Source: Flavobacterium sp. TR2
Lineage (GTDB): Bacteria > Bacteroidota > Bacteroidia > Flavobacteriales > Flavobacteriaceae
Assembly (NCBI RefSeq): GCF_025252405.1
Contig: NZ_CP104307.1
Span: 1,922,001-1,986,000, forward strand
Length of the DNA stretch: 64,000 nucleotides
Reading direction: 5' to 3'
In this document: piece after piece, positions 8,807 to 18,019 of the stretch
Position numbering within the stretch: position 1 is the stretch's first letter
Layout of the letters: every line of letters begins with the position of its first letter
Translations under genes and position numbers: made by a program
Notes under the pieces: generated by a model
Databases searched by the model: none
What the model saw: only the letters and a program-made list of their open reading frames with translations
Told to the model about the DNA's origin: nothing

Positions 8807-9763
8807 ATGAAAATATATCGCTTTGCAGTGGTTCTATGCCTGTTTTTTTTGTCTTGCAACCAAAAAAGTAAGGTTGAAAAAGAAGTCGAAGAAATTCTTG
8901 TTGATATTAAAGTAGAACGATTTGATAAAGTGTTTTTTGAAACCAAGCCCCAAGATCTTGCAAAAGTAAAAAAACAATATCCGTTTTTCTTTCCTGGTAA
9001 CGATGATAATGTCTGGATTCAGAAAATGAATGATCCGATCTGGAGAGAAGTTTATGAAGAAGTTCAGAAAAAATACAGCAACTTTGAGCCTGTTCGTAAA
9101 GAGTTTAATGAACTTTTTCAGCACGTAAAATATTATTTTCCTAAAACTAAGATTCCTAAAGTAATTACAGTTATTGGAGAGATGGACTATAATGCAAAAT
9201 CGATTTATGCAGATAGTCTTGTAGTTGTGGCTTTAGAATTGTATTTAGGAAAAGAGCATAAATTTTATGAGTTTCCAAATTATTTGAAGCAGAATTTTGA
9301 AGAAAGACAGATTATGCCAGATGTGGTTTCAAGTTTTTCTTATAGAAATATTCCAAATTCGATAGACAAAAGTTTAGTTGCTCAAATGGTTTTTGAAGGA
9401 AAACAGCTTTATGCAAAAGATTTGTTGATTCCAGAATACACCGATGCCGAAAAAATAGGATATACTCCAGAGCAGATCAAATGGTGTGAAGAAAATGAAG
9501 CCTATATGTGGCGTTATTTTATAGAAAATGAAATGCTTTATAGCGACGACCCAAAGTTGAGAGCGCGATTTATAGCTCCAGCACCTTTTTCTAAATTCTT
9601 TTTAGAAATAGATAACGATTCGCCAGGGCGAGTGGGAGCTTGGATTGGCTGGCAGATGGTGCGTTCTTATATGAAAAATAATAGTGATGTTTCTTTGGCT
9701 GAATTGTTTAAACTTGAGCCAAAAGAAATCTTCGAAAAATCAAAATATAAACCTAAGAAATAA
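8807..9763 (+). CDS. gldB: Gliding motility lipoprotein GldB
   Basis: 318 residues with a signal ending FFLSC, lipidation at Cys17. Family features include ERFDKVFFET near the N terminus and the conserved C-terminal stretch DNDSPGRVGAWIGWQMVRSYM. GldB is one of the core lipoproteins needed for gliding and type IX-linked functions in flavobacteria. The stop overlaps the gldC start by one base (TAATG), so the two are translationally coupled, as in the known gldBC pair. Confidence 0.95.
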   Translation: MKIYRFAVVLCLFFLSCNQKSKVEKEVEEILVDIKVERFDKVFFETKPQDLAKVKKQYPFFFPGNDDNVWIQKMNDPIWREVYEEVQKKYSNFEPVRKEFNELFQHVKYYFPKTKIPKVITVIGEMDYNAKSIYADSLVVVALELYLGKEHKFYEFPNYLKQNFEERQIMPDVVSSFSYRNIPNSIDKSLVAQMVFEGKQLYAKDLLIPEYTDAEKIGYTPEQIKWCEENEAYMWRYFIENEMLYSDDPKLRARFIAPAPFSKFFLEIDNDSPGRVGAWIGWQMVRSYMKNNSDVSLAELFKLEPKEIFEKSKYKPKK

Positions 9764-10095
9764 TGGCAAATATAAACTCAGAGATTAAATTTAATATAGA
9801 ATTGGACGAAAACCGTGTTCCTGAAAAATTAACATGGAGCGCGCAAGATGGTGGAGTTCAAGCTGAAGAAGCAAAAGCGATTATGCTGTCAATTTGGGAC
9901 AGCAAAGCAAAAGAAACCATGCGTATTGATTTGTGGACCAAAGATATGCCGGTAGACGAAATGAAAATTTTCTTCCACCAGACTTTAGTGGCGATGTCAG
10001 ATACTTTTAAACGTGCAACAGATGACGAAAAGATGTCTGATACGATGAAAGATTTCTGTGATTACTTTGCAGAAAAACTCGAGCTTACAAAGTAA
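9763..10095 (+). CDS. gldC: Gliding motility protein GldC
   Basis: 110 residues, no signal peptide, so cytoplasmic. It matches the GldC pattern: NSEIKFNIELDENRVPEKLTWSA, MLSIWDSKAKETMRIDLWTKDMPVDEMK, and a helical C terminus. Its molecular role is not established. It shares the gldB transcript and is followed by a terminator. Confidence 0.95.
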   Translation: MANINSEIKFNIELDENRVPEKLTWSAQDGGVQAEEAKAIMLSIWDSKAKETMRIDLWTKDMPVDEMKIFFHQTLVAMSDTFKRATDDEKMSDTMKDFCDYFAEKLELTK

Positions 10096-10120
10096 GAGGA
10101 ACTTCAATATAAAAATTTTA

Positions 10121-10173
10121 AATCCCAATCTTAATTCCGAGACTTCGGAAGGAGTTTGGGATTCTTTGTTTTT
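10121..10173 (+). terminator. Two-part terminator after gldC
   Basis: AATCCCAA (10121-10128) pairs with TTGGGATT (10156-10163), with an inner TTCCGA/TCGGAA stem, followed by a T-rich run. It argues that the next gene starts at 10205 rather than at the upstream in-frame ATG at 10058. Confidence 0.75.
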
Positions 10174-10204
10174 TATTGTAAATTGTCTAGGTAAACCAAG
10201 TGAT

Positions 10205-10873
10205 ATGCTGTTTCCTTTTGTTGTAAGTCTTGTCGGATTATTTTTTTTACTTGCCAATGCGATAAGATTTGCTGTTACCTGCAGGAACAGAGATGAATTG
10301 TATCAAATTGTTACGGTTTATTTGGTTTTGCTGTTTGGTGTAGAATTGCTTTGCCATATTATCGGATTTCTTTATCCCAATTCCAATTTCTTCCTTTCGC
10401 ATTATTATTTTATTTTTCAGTTTATTACGCTTAGCGTCTTTTTTTATAAAAGCTTTTCAAGTAAAATATTAAAGCAGATTATATTGGCTGTATTTATTTC
10501 GGTATTACTTTTTTTAGGGTATCAATACTATATGGAGCCTGTGCTTTATTGGGAGTTTAATCTGGTGGAAATAACTATAACTTCTGTCCCTTTGCTGTTT
10601 TATGCGGTCTATTTTATTGTGTCTAATTTAAAAACCGATAAACATAATTATTTCTATTTCTGCAACGGACTCATTATTTATGTGACAAGCAGTGCGGGCA
10701 TTTTTTTGTCGGGCAATAGCGAGTCGATAATTTTTACAGAGCCATTTGTGCTCGATTTCTGGTTTTTTAATTCTCTTTTCTATATTCTGTATCAATTTTT
10801 GATTTATAAAGAATGGAGATCCTTAAATTTCAGGAGAAAAAGCAAGAAAAGGATCAATGAGAAATTTCAATAA
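10205..10873 (+). CDS. Multi-pass membrane protein of unknown function
   Basis: About 222 residues from the chosen ATG (MLFPFVVSLVGLFF); the frame is open further upstream to 10058, but that part covers a terminator and gldC. About seven hydrophobic helices follow one another (LFPFVVSLVGLFFLLANAI, VYLVLLFGVELLCHIIGFLY, YYFIFQFITLSVFFY, IILAVFISVLLFLGYQY and others), ending in a basic cytoplasmic tail RRKSKKR. This layout is seen in small Bacteroidota inner-membrane proteins often found next to histidine kinases or gld genes. No function can be assigned. Confidence 0.75.
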   Translation: MLFPFVVSLVGLFFLLANAIRFAVTCRNRDELYQIVTVYLVLLFGVELLCHIIGFLYPNSNFFLSHYYFIFQFITLSVFFYKSFSSKILKQIILAVFISVLLFLGYQYYMEPVLYWEFNLVEITITSVPLLFYAVYFIVSNLKTDKHNYFYFCNGLIIYVTSSAGIFLSGNSESIIFTEPFVLDFWFFNSLFYILYQFLIYKEWRSLNFRRKSKKRINEKFQ

Positions 10874-10875
10874 AA

Positions 10876-10915
10876 AAATCCCAAATTCCAAGTTTGTTGC
10901 TGGAATTTGGGATTT
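10876..10915. terminator. Bidirectional terminator
   Basis: Perfect 15-bp arms AAATCCCAAATTCCA (10876-10890) and TGGAATTTGGGATTT (10901-10915) lie between convergent genes. Confidence 0.85.
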
Positions 10916-10951
10916 AAGTTATTATGTGTTTTTAAAGTTAGAATTTAAATT

Positions 10952-11572
10952 TTAAAATTCTGAATTGTTTTTAAAAACTTCCTGATTCACTTGATCGATA
11001 TAAGACAAAAGCTCTTCTTTTCCGATTGCTTCTGTAGATGAGGTTATGAAATACTGTGGCATTTCGGCCCAGTTGTTCGCAAACATCTGTTTTTTGTAAG
11101 CTGCTATATGCGAATCTATTTTTGTTTTGCTTATTTTATCTGCTTTTGTAAAAATAATGCAGAACGGAATTTCGCTTTCGCCCATATAAGACATAAATTC
11201 GATGTCGATATTTTGTGCTTCGTGGCGAATATCAATTAAAACAAAAGCGCAAACTAATTGTTCTCTGTTCTCGAAATAATCTGTAATGAACTTTTGAAAA
11301 ATTGATTTTGTTTTCTTTGAAACTTTAGCGTAACCGTAACCCGGTAAATCGACCAAAAACCAATTGTTGTTGATTTTAAAGTGATTTATTAATTGAGTTT
11401 TTCCTGGTTTTCCAGATGTTTTGGCTAAATTTTTATTGTTGGTAAGCATATTGATCAAAGACGACTTGCCTACGTTTGATCTTCCTATAAAAGCATATTC
11501 CGGCAAAAATTCCTTCGGACATTTTGATGCGTCAGAATTGCTGACAATAAATTCGGCGGTGTTAATTTTCAT
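10952..11572 (-). CDS. engB: Ribosome biogenesis GTP-binding protein EngB/YsxC
   Basis: 206 residues. TrmE-Era-EngA-YihA-Septin GTPase needed for large-subunit assembly. G1 is GRSNVGKSS at 30-38, G3 is DLPGYGYAKVS, G4 is TKADKIS. The N-terminal PEYAFIGRSNVGKS and KPGKTQLINHF (switch I) are typical. It lies 44 bp from the hydrolase gene upstream and is probably co-transcribed with it. Confidence 0.97.
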   Translation of the reverse strand: MKINTAEFIVSNSDASKCPKEFLPEYAFIGRSNVGKSSLINMLTNNKNLAKTSGKPGKTQLINHFKINNNWFLVDLPGYGYAKVSKKTKSIFQKFITDYFENREQLVCAFVLIDIRHEAQNIDIEFMSYMGESEIPFCIIFTKADKISKTKIDSHIAAYKKQMFANNWAEMPQYFITSSTEAIGKEELLSYIDQVNQEVFKNNSEF

Positions 11573-11615
11573 ATTCCTTCGTTTTAAAACCTCCTAAAAA
11601 GTAAATTTTTCATGG

Positions 11616-12380
11616 CTATAAATTCTTTTCAGTAAGCCATTTTTCAAGGACCTCATTAAATTCCTGAGGGTGTTCCATCATTGCTGCGTGTCCGCATTTG
11701 TCAATCCAATACAAATCAGAGTTTGGCAGTAATTTATGGAATTCTTCTGCTACATTTGGAGGCGTTACAGAATCATTTTTACCCCAAATAATGCAAGTTT
11801 GAACGTCCATTTTTGGCAAATCTTTAGCCATATTATGGCGAATCGCACTTTTTGCAATAGTCAAAGTTTTAATTAATTTGATGCGGTCGTTAGCTGTTGC
11901 GTACACTTCATCAATCAATTCGGGAGTTGCAATTTTTGGGTCATAAAATACATCTTCGGCTTTCTTTTTAATGTATTCATAATCGCCTCTTCTTGGGTAG
12001 CTGTCTCCCATTGCGCTTTCGTAAAGCCCAGAGCTTCCGGTAATTACAAGTCCGGCAACTTTTTCAGGATAAAGTTTTGTGTGGTATAAAGCAATATGTC
12101 CTCCAAGAGAATTTCCAAGAAGAATAACTTTGTCAAACCCTTTAAAAGTGATAAAGTCTTTTACGTATTTCGCAAAACTTTTTACGTTCGTTTTTAAAAT
12201 ACTTTGAGTATATATTGGCAAATCTGGAATAACAACTTTATATCCTTTTGTTGGGAAATATTGTGCTACACCATCAAAGTTACTTAGACCTCCCATTAAA
12301 CCGTGTAGAATAACGATTGGAGTTCCTTCGCCAGCTTCAAAATAGCTGTATTTGCCTTCTTTTTTATAGTGTTTGTCCAT
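11616..12380 (-). CDS. Alpha/beta hydrolase
   Basis: 254 residues, alpha/beta-hydrolase fold. Oxyanion segment HGLMGG is near 26-31; nucleophile elbow GNSLGGH is near 90, with Ser as the nucleophile. An acid residue lies in IIWGKNDSVTPP and the catalytic His in DKCGHAAMMEHPQEF. No signal peptide, so cytoplasmic. The substrate is unknown; the family includes esterases and meta-cleavage-type hydrolases. Confidence 0.9.
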   Translation of the reverse strand: MDKHYKKEGKYSYFEAGEGTPIVILHGLMGGLSNFDGVAQYFPTKGYKVVIPDLPIYTQSILKTNVKSFAKYVKDFITFKGFDKVILLGNSLGGHIALYHTKLYPEKVAGLVITGSSGLYESAMGDSYPRRGDYEYIKKKAEDVFYDPKIATPELIDEVYATANDRIKLIKTLTIAKSAIRHNMAKDLPKMDVQTCIIWGKNDSVTPPNVAEEFHKLLPNSDLYWIDKCGHAAMMEHPQEFNEVLEKWLTEKNL

Positions 12381-12656
12381 CTAATGTAATGCCAATTTCA
12401 ATTTCGACAAATATAGGGTTAATTAAACAAAAATGAATTTTTGATGCCATTTTTTAACTAGATAATTTGAGTAGAACTTGTAAATCGTTAAAAATCAGTA
12501 ATTAAACGGTTTTTTGCGGAAATATTCAAATGTTAATAAATATGCATAATAATCAATTTTTTAAGAAAATTATAGCATAATTTTTTTGAATGAATAATGT
12601 ATTTAAGATTCTGTTAATTAATAGTTAAGGTATTGATTGAATGTGAATTATAGAAA

Positions 12657-12712
12657 GTGGTAGTAAAGTGGTTAAACTTATTAACAAAGTGGTATAAAGT
12701 GGTAAAATGTGG
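12657..12712 (+). promoter_or_regulatory. MraZ operator: five GTGG repeats
   Basis: GTGG occurs at 12657, 12668, 12689, 12699 and 12709, within AAAGTGGT-like units. Spacing is 10-11 bp (one double step of 21), so all face the same side of the helix. MraZ is known to bind direct repeats of this sort before its own gene. The array lies just upstream of the -7 box at 12725. The rest of the 376-bp gap (12381-12656) is AT-rich and I see nothing else in it. Confidence 0.8.
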
Positions 12713-12724
12713 TAATATTTTTTA

Positions 12725-12732
12725 TATTTTTG
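12725..12732 (+). promoter_or_regulatory. -7 promoter box of the dcw cluster (TATTTTTG)
   Basis: TATTTTTG matches TAnnTTTG and lies 25 bases before the mraZ start and 13 bases after the last MraZ repeat, so a bound MraZ would cover the promoter. Confidence 0.6.
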
Positions 12733-12757
12733 CTGTATAACATGTTAACTAGTTTTT

Positions 12758-13231
12758 TTGAACACAATTGTTGGAACATATGAGTGTAAAGTCGATGCTA
12801 AAGGAAGGCTAATGATGCCTGCCCCTTTGAAAAAGCAGTTGACAGCCTCTCTTCAAGACGGATTTGTTTTGAAGCGTTCTGTTTTTCAGCCGTGTTTAGA
12901 ATTGTATCCTATGGTAGAATGGGATGCGATGATGAAAAAAATCAACAAGCTAAATCGCTTTGTAAAAAAGAACAACGATTTCATTAGAAGGTTTACTGCT
13001 GGTGTTAAAGTAGTTGAGGTTGATGCATTAGGGAGATTGCTTGTTCCAAAAGATTTGGTAACGTTTGCAAGCATTTCTAAAGATGTGGTTTTTTCATCTG
13101 CGGTTAATATTGTGGAGATTTGGGATAAAGATTTATACGAGAAATCAATTAGCGGCGAAGATATGGATTTTGCAGATTTAGCCGAAGAAGTAATGGGAAA
13201 TATTAATGACGACGAAGATGGAATATCATAA
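12758..13231 (+). CDS. mraZ: Transcriptional regulator MraZ
   Basis: 157 residues with two AbrB-like SpoVT half-domains: GTYECKVDAKGRLMMPAPLKKQL and VVEVDALGRLLVPKDLVTFA, each with the DAKGR/DALGR signature. The start is TTG at 12758, chosen because the conserved N terminus MNTIVGTYECK begins there. It forms ring-shaped oligomers that bind the GTGG repeats upstream and set dcw expression. The stop overlaps rsmH. Confidence 0.95.
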   Translation: MNTIVGTYECKVDAKGRLMMPAPLKKQLTASLQDGFVLKRSVFQPCLELYPMVEWDAMMKKINKLNRFVKKNNDFIRRFTAGVKVVEVDALGRLLVPKDLVTFASISKDVVFSSAVNIVEIWDKDLYEKSISGEDMDFADLAEEVMGNINDDEDGIS

Positions 13232-14114
13232 TCCGGTTTTGCTTCATCCAACAGTAGATGGTTTAAATATTAAGCCAGACGGGGTGTATGTAGATGTTAC
13301 GTTTGGAGGCGGTGGTCATTCAAAAGAGATTTTAAGAAGATTAGGGCCAAACGGAAGGCTATTTGCATTTGATCAAGACGAAGACGCGCTTGCCAATGCA
13401 CTGCCAGATGAAAGGTTTACGCTGATAAATGAGAATTTTAGGTTCATAAAAAGATTTTTACGTTTTCACGGAGTAAAATCGGTAGATGGAATCTTGGCAG
13501 ATTTAGGGGTTTCATCACATCAGTTTGATGTTCCTGAAAGAGGTTTTTCAACAAGATTTGATGCCGAGTTGGATATGCGGATGAGTCAAAGAAATGATTT
13601 AAATGCTTATCGGGTGGTTAACGAATATGAAGAACAGGATTTGCGTCGTGTTTTTTTTGATTATGGGGAGTTGAAAAACGCGCCGGTTCTGGCTAGAACA
13701 ATTGTGGAAGCGAGAAGAGATTATCCGATCAAAACAACAGAAGAATTGAAAGAAGTTCTGAAAAAGTTTTTGCCAGAGAAAGTTCGAAACAAAGTATTGG
13801 CTCAAATTTATCAAGCGATCAGAATTGAGGTTAACCAAGAAATGGACGTTCTAAAAGAATTTATTGAGCAGTCATTGGAGGTTTTAAAGCCAGGAGGAAG
13901 GTTCTCAGTAATCTCTTATCATTCTTTAGAAGACCGTTTGGTGAAAAGGTTCATTAAAAACGGAATGTTTGAAGGAGAGCCAGAAAGAGATTTCTACGGA
14001 AACTTTTCAGTTCCGTTCAAAACTATCGGAAAACTGATTGTTCCAGATGATGAAGAAATCAAAATTAATAATAGGGCAAGAAGTGCCAAATTAAGAGTCG
14101 CAGAAAAGCTATAA
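13206..14114 (+). CDS. rsmH: 16S rRNA m4C1402 methyltransferase RsmH
   Basis: 302 residues from ATG 13206; a second in-frame ATG at 13218 (MEYHNPVLLHP) is an equally good start. It N4-methylates C1402 of 16S rRNA with S-adenosylmethionine. Motif I is VDVTFGGGGHSKEIL; GILADLGVSSHQFD and the C-terminal SVISYHSLEDRLVKRF are hallmark segments. It overlaps mraZ by 26 bp, the usual dcw order. Confidence 0.97.
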   Translation: MTTKMEYHNPVLLHPTVDGLNIKPDGVYVDVTFGGGGHSKEILRRLGPNGRLFAFDQDEDALANALPDERFTLINENFRFIKRFLRFHGVKSVDGILADLGVSSHQFDVPERGFSTRFDAELDMRMSQRNDLNAYRVVNEYEEQDLRRVFFDYGELKNAPVLARTIVEARRDYPIKTTEELKEVLKKFLPEKVRNKVLAQIYQAIRIEVNQEMDVLKEFIEQSLEVLKPGGRFSVISYHSLEDRLVKRFIKNGMFEGEPERDFYGNFSVPFKTIGKLIVPDDEEIKINNRARSAKLRVAEKL

Positions 14115-14135
14115 TATATATTAAGGTAGGAAATA

Positions 14136-14483
14136 ATGAAAAGTGGCGTATTTAGCATATTAAAAGCAAGATTCCTGATTCATGAAGATGCAGTAAAAAA
14201 CTGGCGATTTATTGTCTTTATAATTCTGCTGGCCATTTTGATGATTGCCAATACACAGCGATACGAACAGAAGGTTTTTGAGATCGCGAAATTAAATAAT
14301 GATGTAAAAGAACTGAGATCCGAATTTGTTGACCGACGTTCAGAATTGATGAAGTTAAAAATGGAGTCAACTATTTCGGATAAAATGTTAGAAAAACAAA
14401 TTTTCCCGTCGACAGTTCCTCCAGTGAAGATAGAAGTTGAAAAAGAAGAAGAAAAAAGTTTCTTTAAAAGAATATGGCAGTAG
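14136..14483 (+). CDS. ftsL: FtsL-like cell division protein
   Basis: 115 residues: short cytoplasmic N terminus, one transmembrane helix at about 24-41 (WRFIVFIILLAILMIAN), then a periplasmic coiled coil (KLNNDVKELRSEFVDRRSELMKLKMES). FtsL proteins are weakly conserved; the call rests on topology and position between rsmH and ftsI. It overlaps ftsI by 10 bp. It is expected to bridge FtsQ and the FtsWI synthase. Confidence 0.88.
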   Translation: MKSGVFSILKARFLIHEDAVKNWRFIVFIILLAILMIANTQRYEQKVFEIAKLNNDVKELRSEFVDRRSELMKLKMESTISDKMLEKQIFPSTVPPVKIEVEKEEEKSFFKRIWQ

Positions 14484-16480
14484 AAGATAAACATATATCC
14501 TACAGAATTTACCTCGTAGCAGTTTTCATCTTTTTGATGGCAATTGCTATTGTCGTTAAATTAACCAATATTCAGTGGGTTCAGGGTGATTATTACAGAA
14601 AACTGGCGAAACAGCGTACCGTAAGAAACTTTGTAATTCCGGCCAATAAAGGAAACATTTATTCTGCTGACGGCAGTTTATTGGCAACATCAATTCCGAA
14701 TTACGAGATTCGTTTTGATGCTAAAGCGCCAAAAACAGAAACGTTTGAGAAATACGTAAAACCATTGTCAGATTCTCTGGCAACTGTTTTAAATAAGCCA
14801 AGCAGTTATTTTCAGAAAGAATTGCGAAAAGCGCGCGAAAACAAAAATCGTTACTATTTGATTGCGCGCAATTTAAGTTATACTGAATATGTGAAAATTA
14901 AAGGTTTTCCATTGTTCAATTTAGGAGCTTTTAAGGGCGGAATTATCATTGAGCAGGAAACGGTTAGAAAACACCCTATCGGAAAAATTGCTGAAAGAAC
15001 TATTGGTTATGACCGAATTGATCCAGCAACTGGAATAGAAGTAGGAAAAGGAATTGAATGGGCTTTTAAAAGTTATCTGAACGGAAAAGACGGTAAAATT
15101 TTAAAGCAAAAAATAGCAAAAGGACAGTGGAAGCCAATTCGTGATGTAAACGAAGTTGATCCTATTGATGGTTACGATGTGATTTCGACTATAGATGTTT
15201 TTATTCAAGATATCGCGCACCATGCTTTGCTGAAACAGTTGGAAGATTATCAAGCAGACCACGGTTGTGTCGTAGTAATGGAAACGGAAACAGGTTATAT
15301 AAAAGCGATTTCAAACTTAGGAAGAGCAGAAGATGGTTCTTATTACGAAACGACAAATTACGCGGTTGCTGAATCTCACGAACCGGGATCGACTTTTAAA
15401 TTGGTCGATTTAATGGCGATTTTGGAAGATAAAGTAGCAGATACAAGTACAGTTTACAATAGTCAAGGAGGGGAAATCAGATATTATGGAAGAGCCGTTC
15501 GTGACTCGCATAAAGGGGGTTACGGTAAAGTTTCTTTAGCGCGCGGATTTGAGCTTTCTTCTAATACAGTAATGGTTCAGGCGGTTTACGATAATTACAA
15601 AAGCAACCCTTCCAAATTTGTAAATCATATTAACGACTTAGGCTTGAATAAGCCATTGGGATTGCATTTTAAAGGAGAAGGAAGGCCCTATATTCCGCAG
15701 CCAGGAGATAAACATTGGTCAGGGACAACGCTTCCGTGGATGGCATTTGGATATAACGTTTCGGTTACGCCAATGCAGACTCTAACCCTGTATAACGCAG
15801 TGGCAAATAATGGCGTAATGGTAAAACCGCAATTTGTATCAGAAATTAAAGAGTGGAATAAAACTATTAAAAAGTTTGATACAGAGGTGATTAATCCAAA
15901 AGTTTGTTCGCCAGAAACACTTAAAAAAGTGAAAGCGGTTTTGGCAAACGTGGTAAAAAAAGGGACGGGTTCTAAGTTGTATTCAAAAGATTTTTCTATG
16001 GCAGGAAAAACTGGAACGGCGATGGTAAATTATGGGAATGCAGGAAGAGCGGGAATGTATTATGCATCTTCTTTTGCGGGATATTTTCCAGCTGACCACC
16101 CAAAATATTCTTGTATTGTAGTGGTTCATAAACCAAATACGGCTAAGAATAACTATTATGGAGCCGACGTTGCAGGACCAGTTTTTAAAAGAATTGCGCA
16201 AAAGATTTTTACAGATGCGCCTTCGACAAATAAAATTAAAAAATTAGACACTAGAATTCCAAAGCAGGATGCTAGTTATGATAAATATACAGCTGAAGCT
16301 AATAAAAAGCTTAATCAGATTCCTAATTTGAAAGGAATGCCTGGAATGGACGCGATTGCTTTGCTGGAAAACTTAGGTTTGAAAGTAAAAGTAAATGGAA
16401 TGGGGAAAGTGAAAAATCAATCGATTCAAGCTGGAACCAGTATAAGAAAAAACACAACAATTGTATTAGAATTATCGTGA
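14474..16480 (+). CDS. ftsI: Division transpeptidase FtsI (penicillin-binding protein) with PASTA
   Basis: 668 residues. One N-terminal transmembrane helix (IYLVAVFIFLMAIAIVVKL), a dimerisation region with the RG/NKGNIYSADG motif, and a transpeptidase domain with active-site STFK at 306-309, SSN at 362-364 and KTGT at 512-515. A single PASTA domain follows (about 612-668, starting IPNLKGMPGMDAIALLENLGLKV), as in Bacteroidota enzymes and unlike E. coli FtsI. It cross-links septal peptidoglycan. Overlaps murE by 4 bp. Confidence 0.96.
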   Translation: MAVEDKHISYRIYLVAVFIFLMAIAIVVKLTNIQWVQGDYYRKLAKQRTVRNFVIPANKGNIYSADGSLLATSIPNYEIRFDAKAPKTETFEKYVKPLSDSLATVLNKPSSYFQKELRKARENKNRYYLIARNLSYTEYVKIKGFPLFNLGAFKGGIIIEQETVRKHPIGKIAERTIGYDRIDPATGIEVGKGIEWAFKSYLNGKDGKILKQKIAKGQWKPIRDVNEVDPIDGYDVISTIDVFIQDIAHHALLKQLEDYQADHGCVVVMETETGYIKAISNLGRAEDGSYYETTNYAVAESHEPGSTFKLVDLMAILEDKVADTSTVYNSQGGEIRYYGRAVRDSHKGGYGKVSLARGFELSSNTVMVQAVYDNYKSNPSKFVNHINDLGLNKPLGLHFKGEGRPYIPQPGDKHWSGTTLPWMAFGYNVSVTPMQTLTLYNAVANNGVMVKPQFVSEIKEWNKTIKKFDTEVINPKVCSPETLKKVKAVLANVVKKGTGSKLYSKDFSMAGKTGTAMVNYGNAGRAGMYYASSFAGYFPADHPKYSCIVVVHKPNTAKNNYYGADVAGPVFKRIAQKIFTDAPSTNKIKKLDTRIPKQDASYDKYTAEANKKLNQIPNLKGMPGMDAIALLENLGLKVKVNGMGKVKNQSIQAGTSIRKNTTIVLELS

Positions 16481-17940
16481 AAGTATTAAAAGACATATTA
16501 TATAAAGTAGCTATTGAGTCTGTAAAAGGTTCAACAGATGCGGCTATTCAGAAAATCGAGTTTGATTCACGTAAAATTGAAGCAAATGATGTTTTTGTAG
16601 CCATTCGAGGTTCGCTTTCAGATGGACATGATTATATTGAGAAAGCAATTCAGCTTGGGGCAAAAGCAATTATTTGCGATACGCTTCCGGCAAATACAAT
16701 TGATGGTGTAACCTATATTCAAGTAAAAGATACCAACACGGCTTTGGCTTTTATGGCGGCTAATTATTTTGGAGATCCATCTGCAAAACTGAAATTAGTT
16801 GGCGTAACGGGAACGAATGGAAAAACGACGATTGCTTCATTATTGTTCCAATTGTTTGAAAAAGCAGGCTTTAAAGTTGGGTTATTGTCTACTGTAAAAA
16901 TCGTAGTAGATAAAACGGAATATTCTGCAACACATACAACGCCAGATTCTTTGACTATTAATCATTATTTAAATGAAATGGCTAAAGCAGGGGTGACACA
17001 TTGCTTTATGGAAGTAAGCTCGCATGGAATTCATCAGAAGCGTACGGAAGCTTTGCATTTTGTTGGTGGAATTTTCACGAATCTTTCTCATGACCATTTA
17101 GACTATCACCCAACATTTGCAGAATATAGAGATGTTAAAAAATCGTTTTTTGACTCACTTCCAAAATCAGCATTTGTGTTGTCTAATATTGATGACAAAA
17201 ATGGTTCTGTAATGCTTCAGAATACGGTGGCAAAAAAGCTGACTTATGCGTTAAAATGTTACGCAGATTATAGAGCTCAGATTTTAGAAAGCCAATTGTC
17301 TGGACTGCTATTGAAAATTAACGATAATGAAGTTTGGGTAAAGCTGATCGGTACCTTCAACGCATACAATGTTTTAGCTATTTACGGAACGGCAGTAGAA
17401 CTAGGAATTGATAGCCTTGAAGCGTTGCGCTTACTGTCTGATTTAGAAAGTGTTTCGGGACGTTTTCAGTATATCGTGTCAGATGGTGGAATCACAGCTG
17501 TTGTAGATTATGCGCATACGCCAGATGCATTGGAAAATGTTTTGAAAACGATAAACGATATTCGCACCAAAAATGAGCAGTTAATTACTGTTGTTGGCTG
17601 CGGAGGAAATCGTGATAAAACAAAACGCCCGATTATGGCTAAGATTGCTTCAGATTTAAGCGATAAAGCACTCTTGACATCGGATAATCCAAGAAATGAA
17701 GATCCAGAAGTTATTTTGGACGAAATGGAACAAGGAGTTGAGCCGCACAACTATAAAAAAATGCTAAGAATTACTGATCGAAAGCAGGCCATCAAAACCG
17801 CTTGTCAATTGGCTCAAGCAAAAGATATTATTCTAATTGCAGGCAAAGGGCACGAAACTTATCAGGAGATAAATGGTGTTCGTCATCATTTTGATGATAT
17901 GGAAACAGTAAAAGAAATTTTAGAACAATTAAACAAATAA
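16477..17940 (+). CDS. murE: UDP-MurNAc-tripeptide synthetase MurE
   Basis: 487 residues. Adds the third amino acid to UDP-MurNAc-L-Ala-D-Glu. The ATP-binding site GVTGTNGKTT lies at about 109-118. DNPR at 403-406 marks the meso-diaminopimelate-adding enzymes, so the cell wall is of the mDAP type. GKGHETYQ near the C terminus is also typical. Start overlaps the ftsI stop by 4 bp (GTGA), indicating coupling; the start codon is GTG. Confidence 0.97.
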   Translation: MKVLKDILYKVAIESVKGSTDAAIQKIEFDSRKIEANDVFVAIRGSLSDGHDYIEKAIQLGAKAIICDTLPANTIDGVTYIQVKDTNTALAFMAANYFGDPSAKLKLVGVTGTNGKTTIASLLFQLFEKAGFKVGLLSTVKIVVDKTEYSATHTTPDSLTINHYLNEMAKAGVTHCFMEVSSHGIHQKRTEALHFVGGIFTNLSHDHLDYHPTFAEYRDVKKSFFDSLPKSAFVLSNIDDKNGSVMLQNTVAKKLTYALKCYADYRAQILESQLSGLLLKINDNEVWVKLIGTFNAYNVLAIYGTAVELGIDSLEALRLLSDLESVSGRFQYIVSDGGITAVVDYAHTPDALENVLKTINDIRTKNEQLITVVGCGGNRDKTKRPIMAKIASDLSDKALLTSDNPRNEDPEVILDEMEQGVEPHNYKKMLRITDRKQAIKTACQLAQAKDIILIAGKGHETYQEINGVRHHFDDMETVKEILEQLNK

Positions 17941-18019
17941 CAATCAATTATTAAGTTCAAATACCACCAAAATGATTGGAATTTGGAATTTCAAAATTGG
18001 AATTTAAAAATAGAGAAAT

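Noticed and set aside
10058..10204. N-terminal extension of the membrane protein
   Set aside because: It overlaps gldC and a terminator, and the extension lacks membrane or family features.
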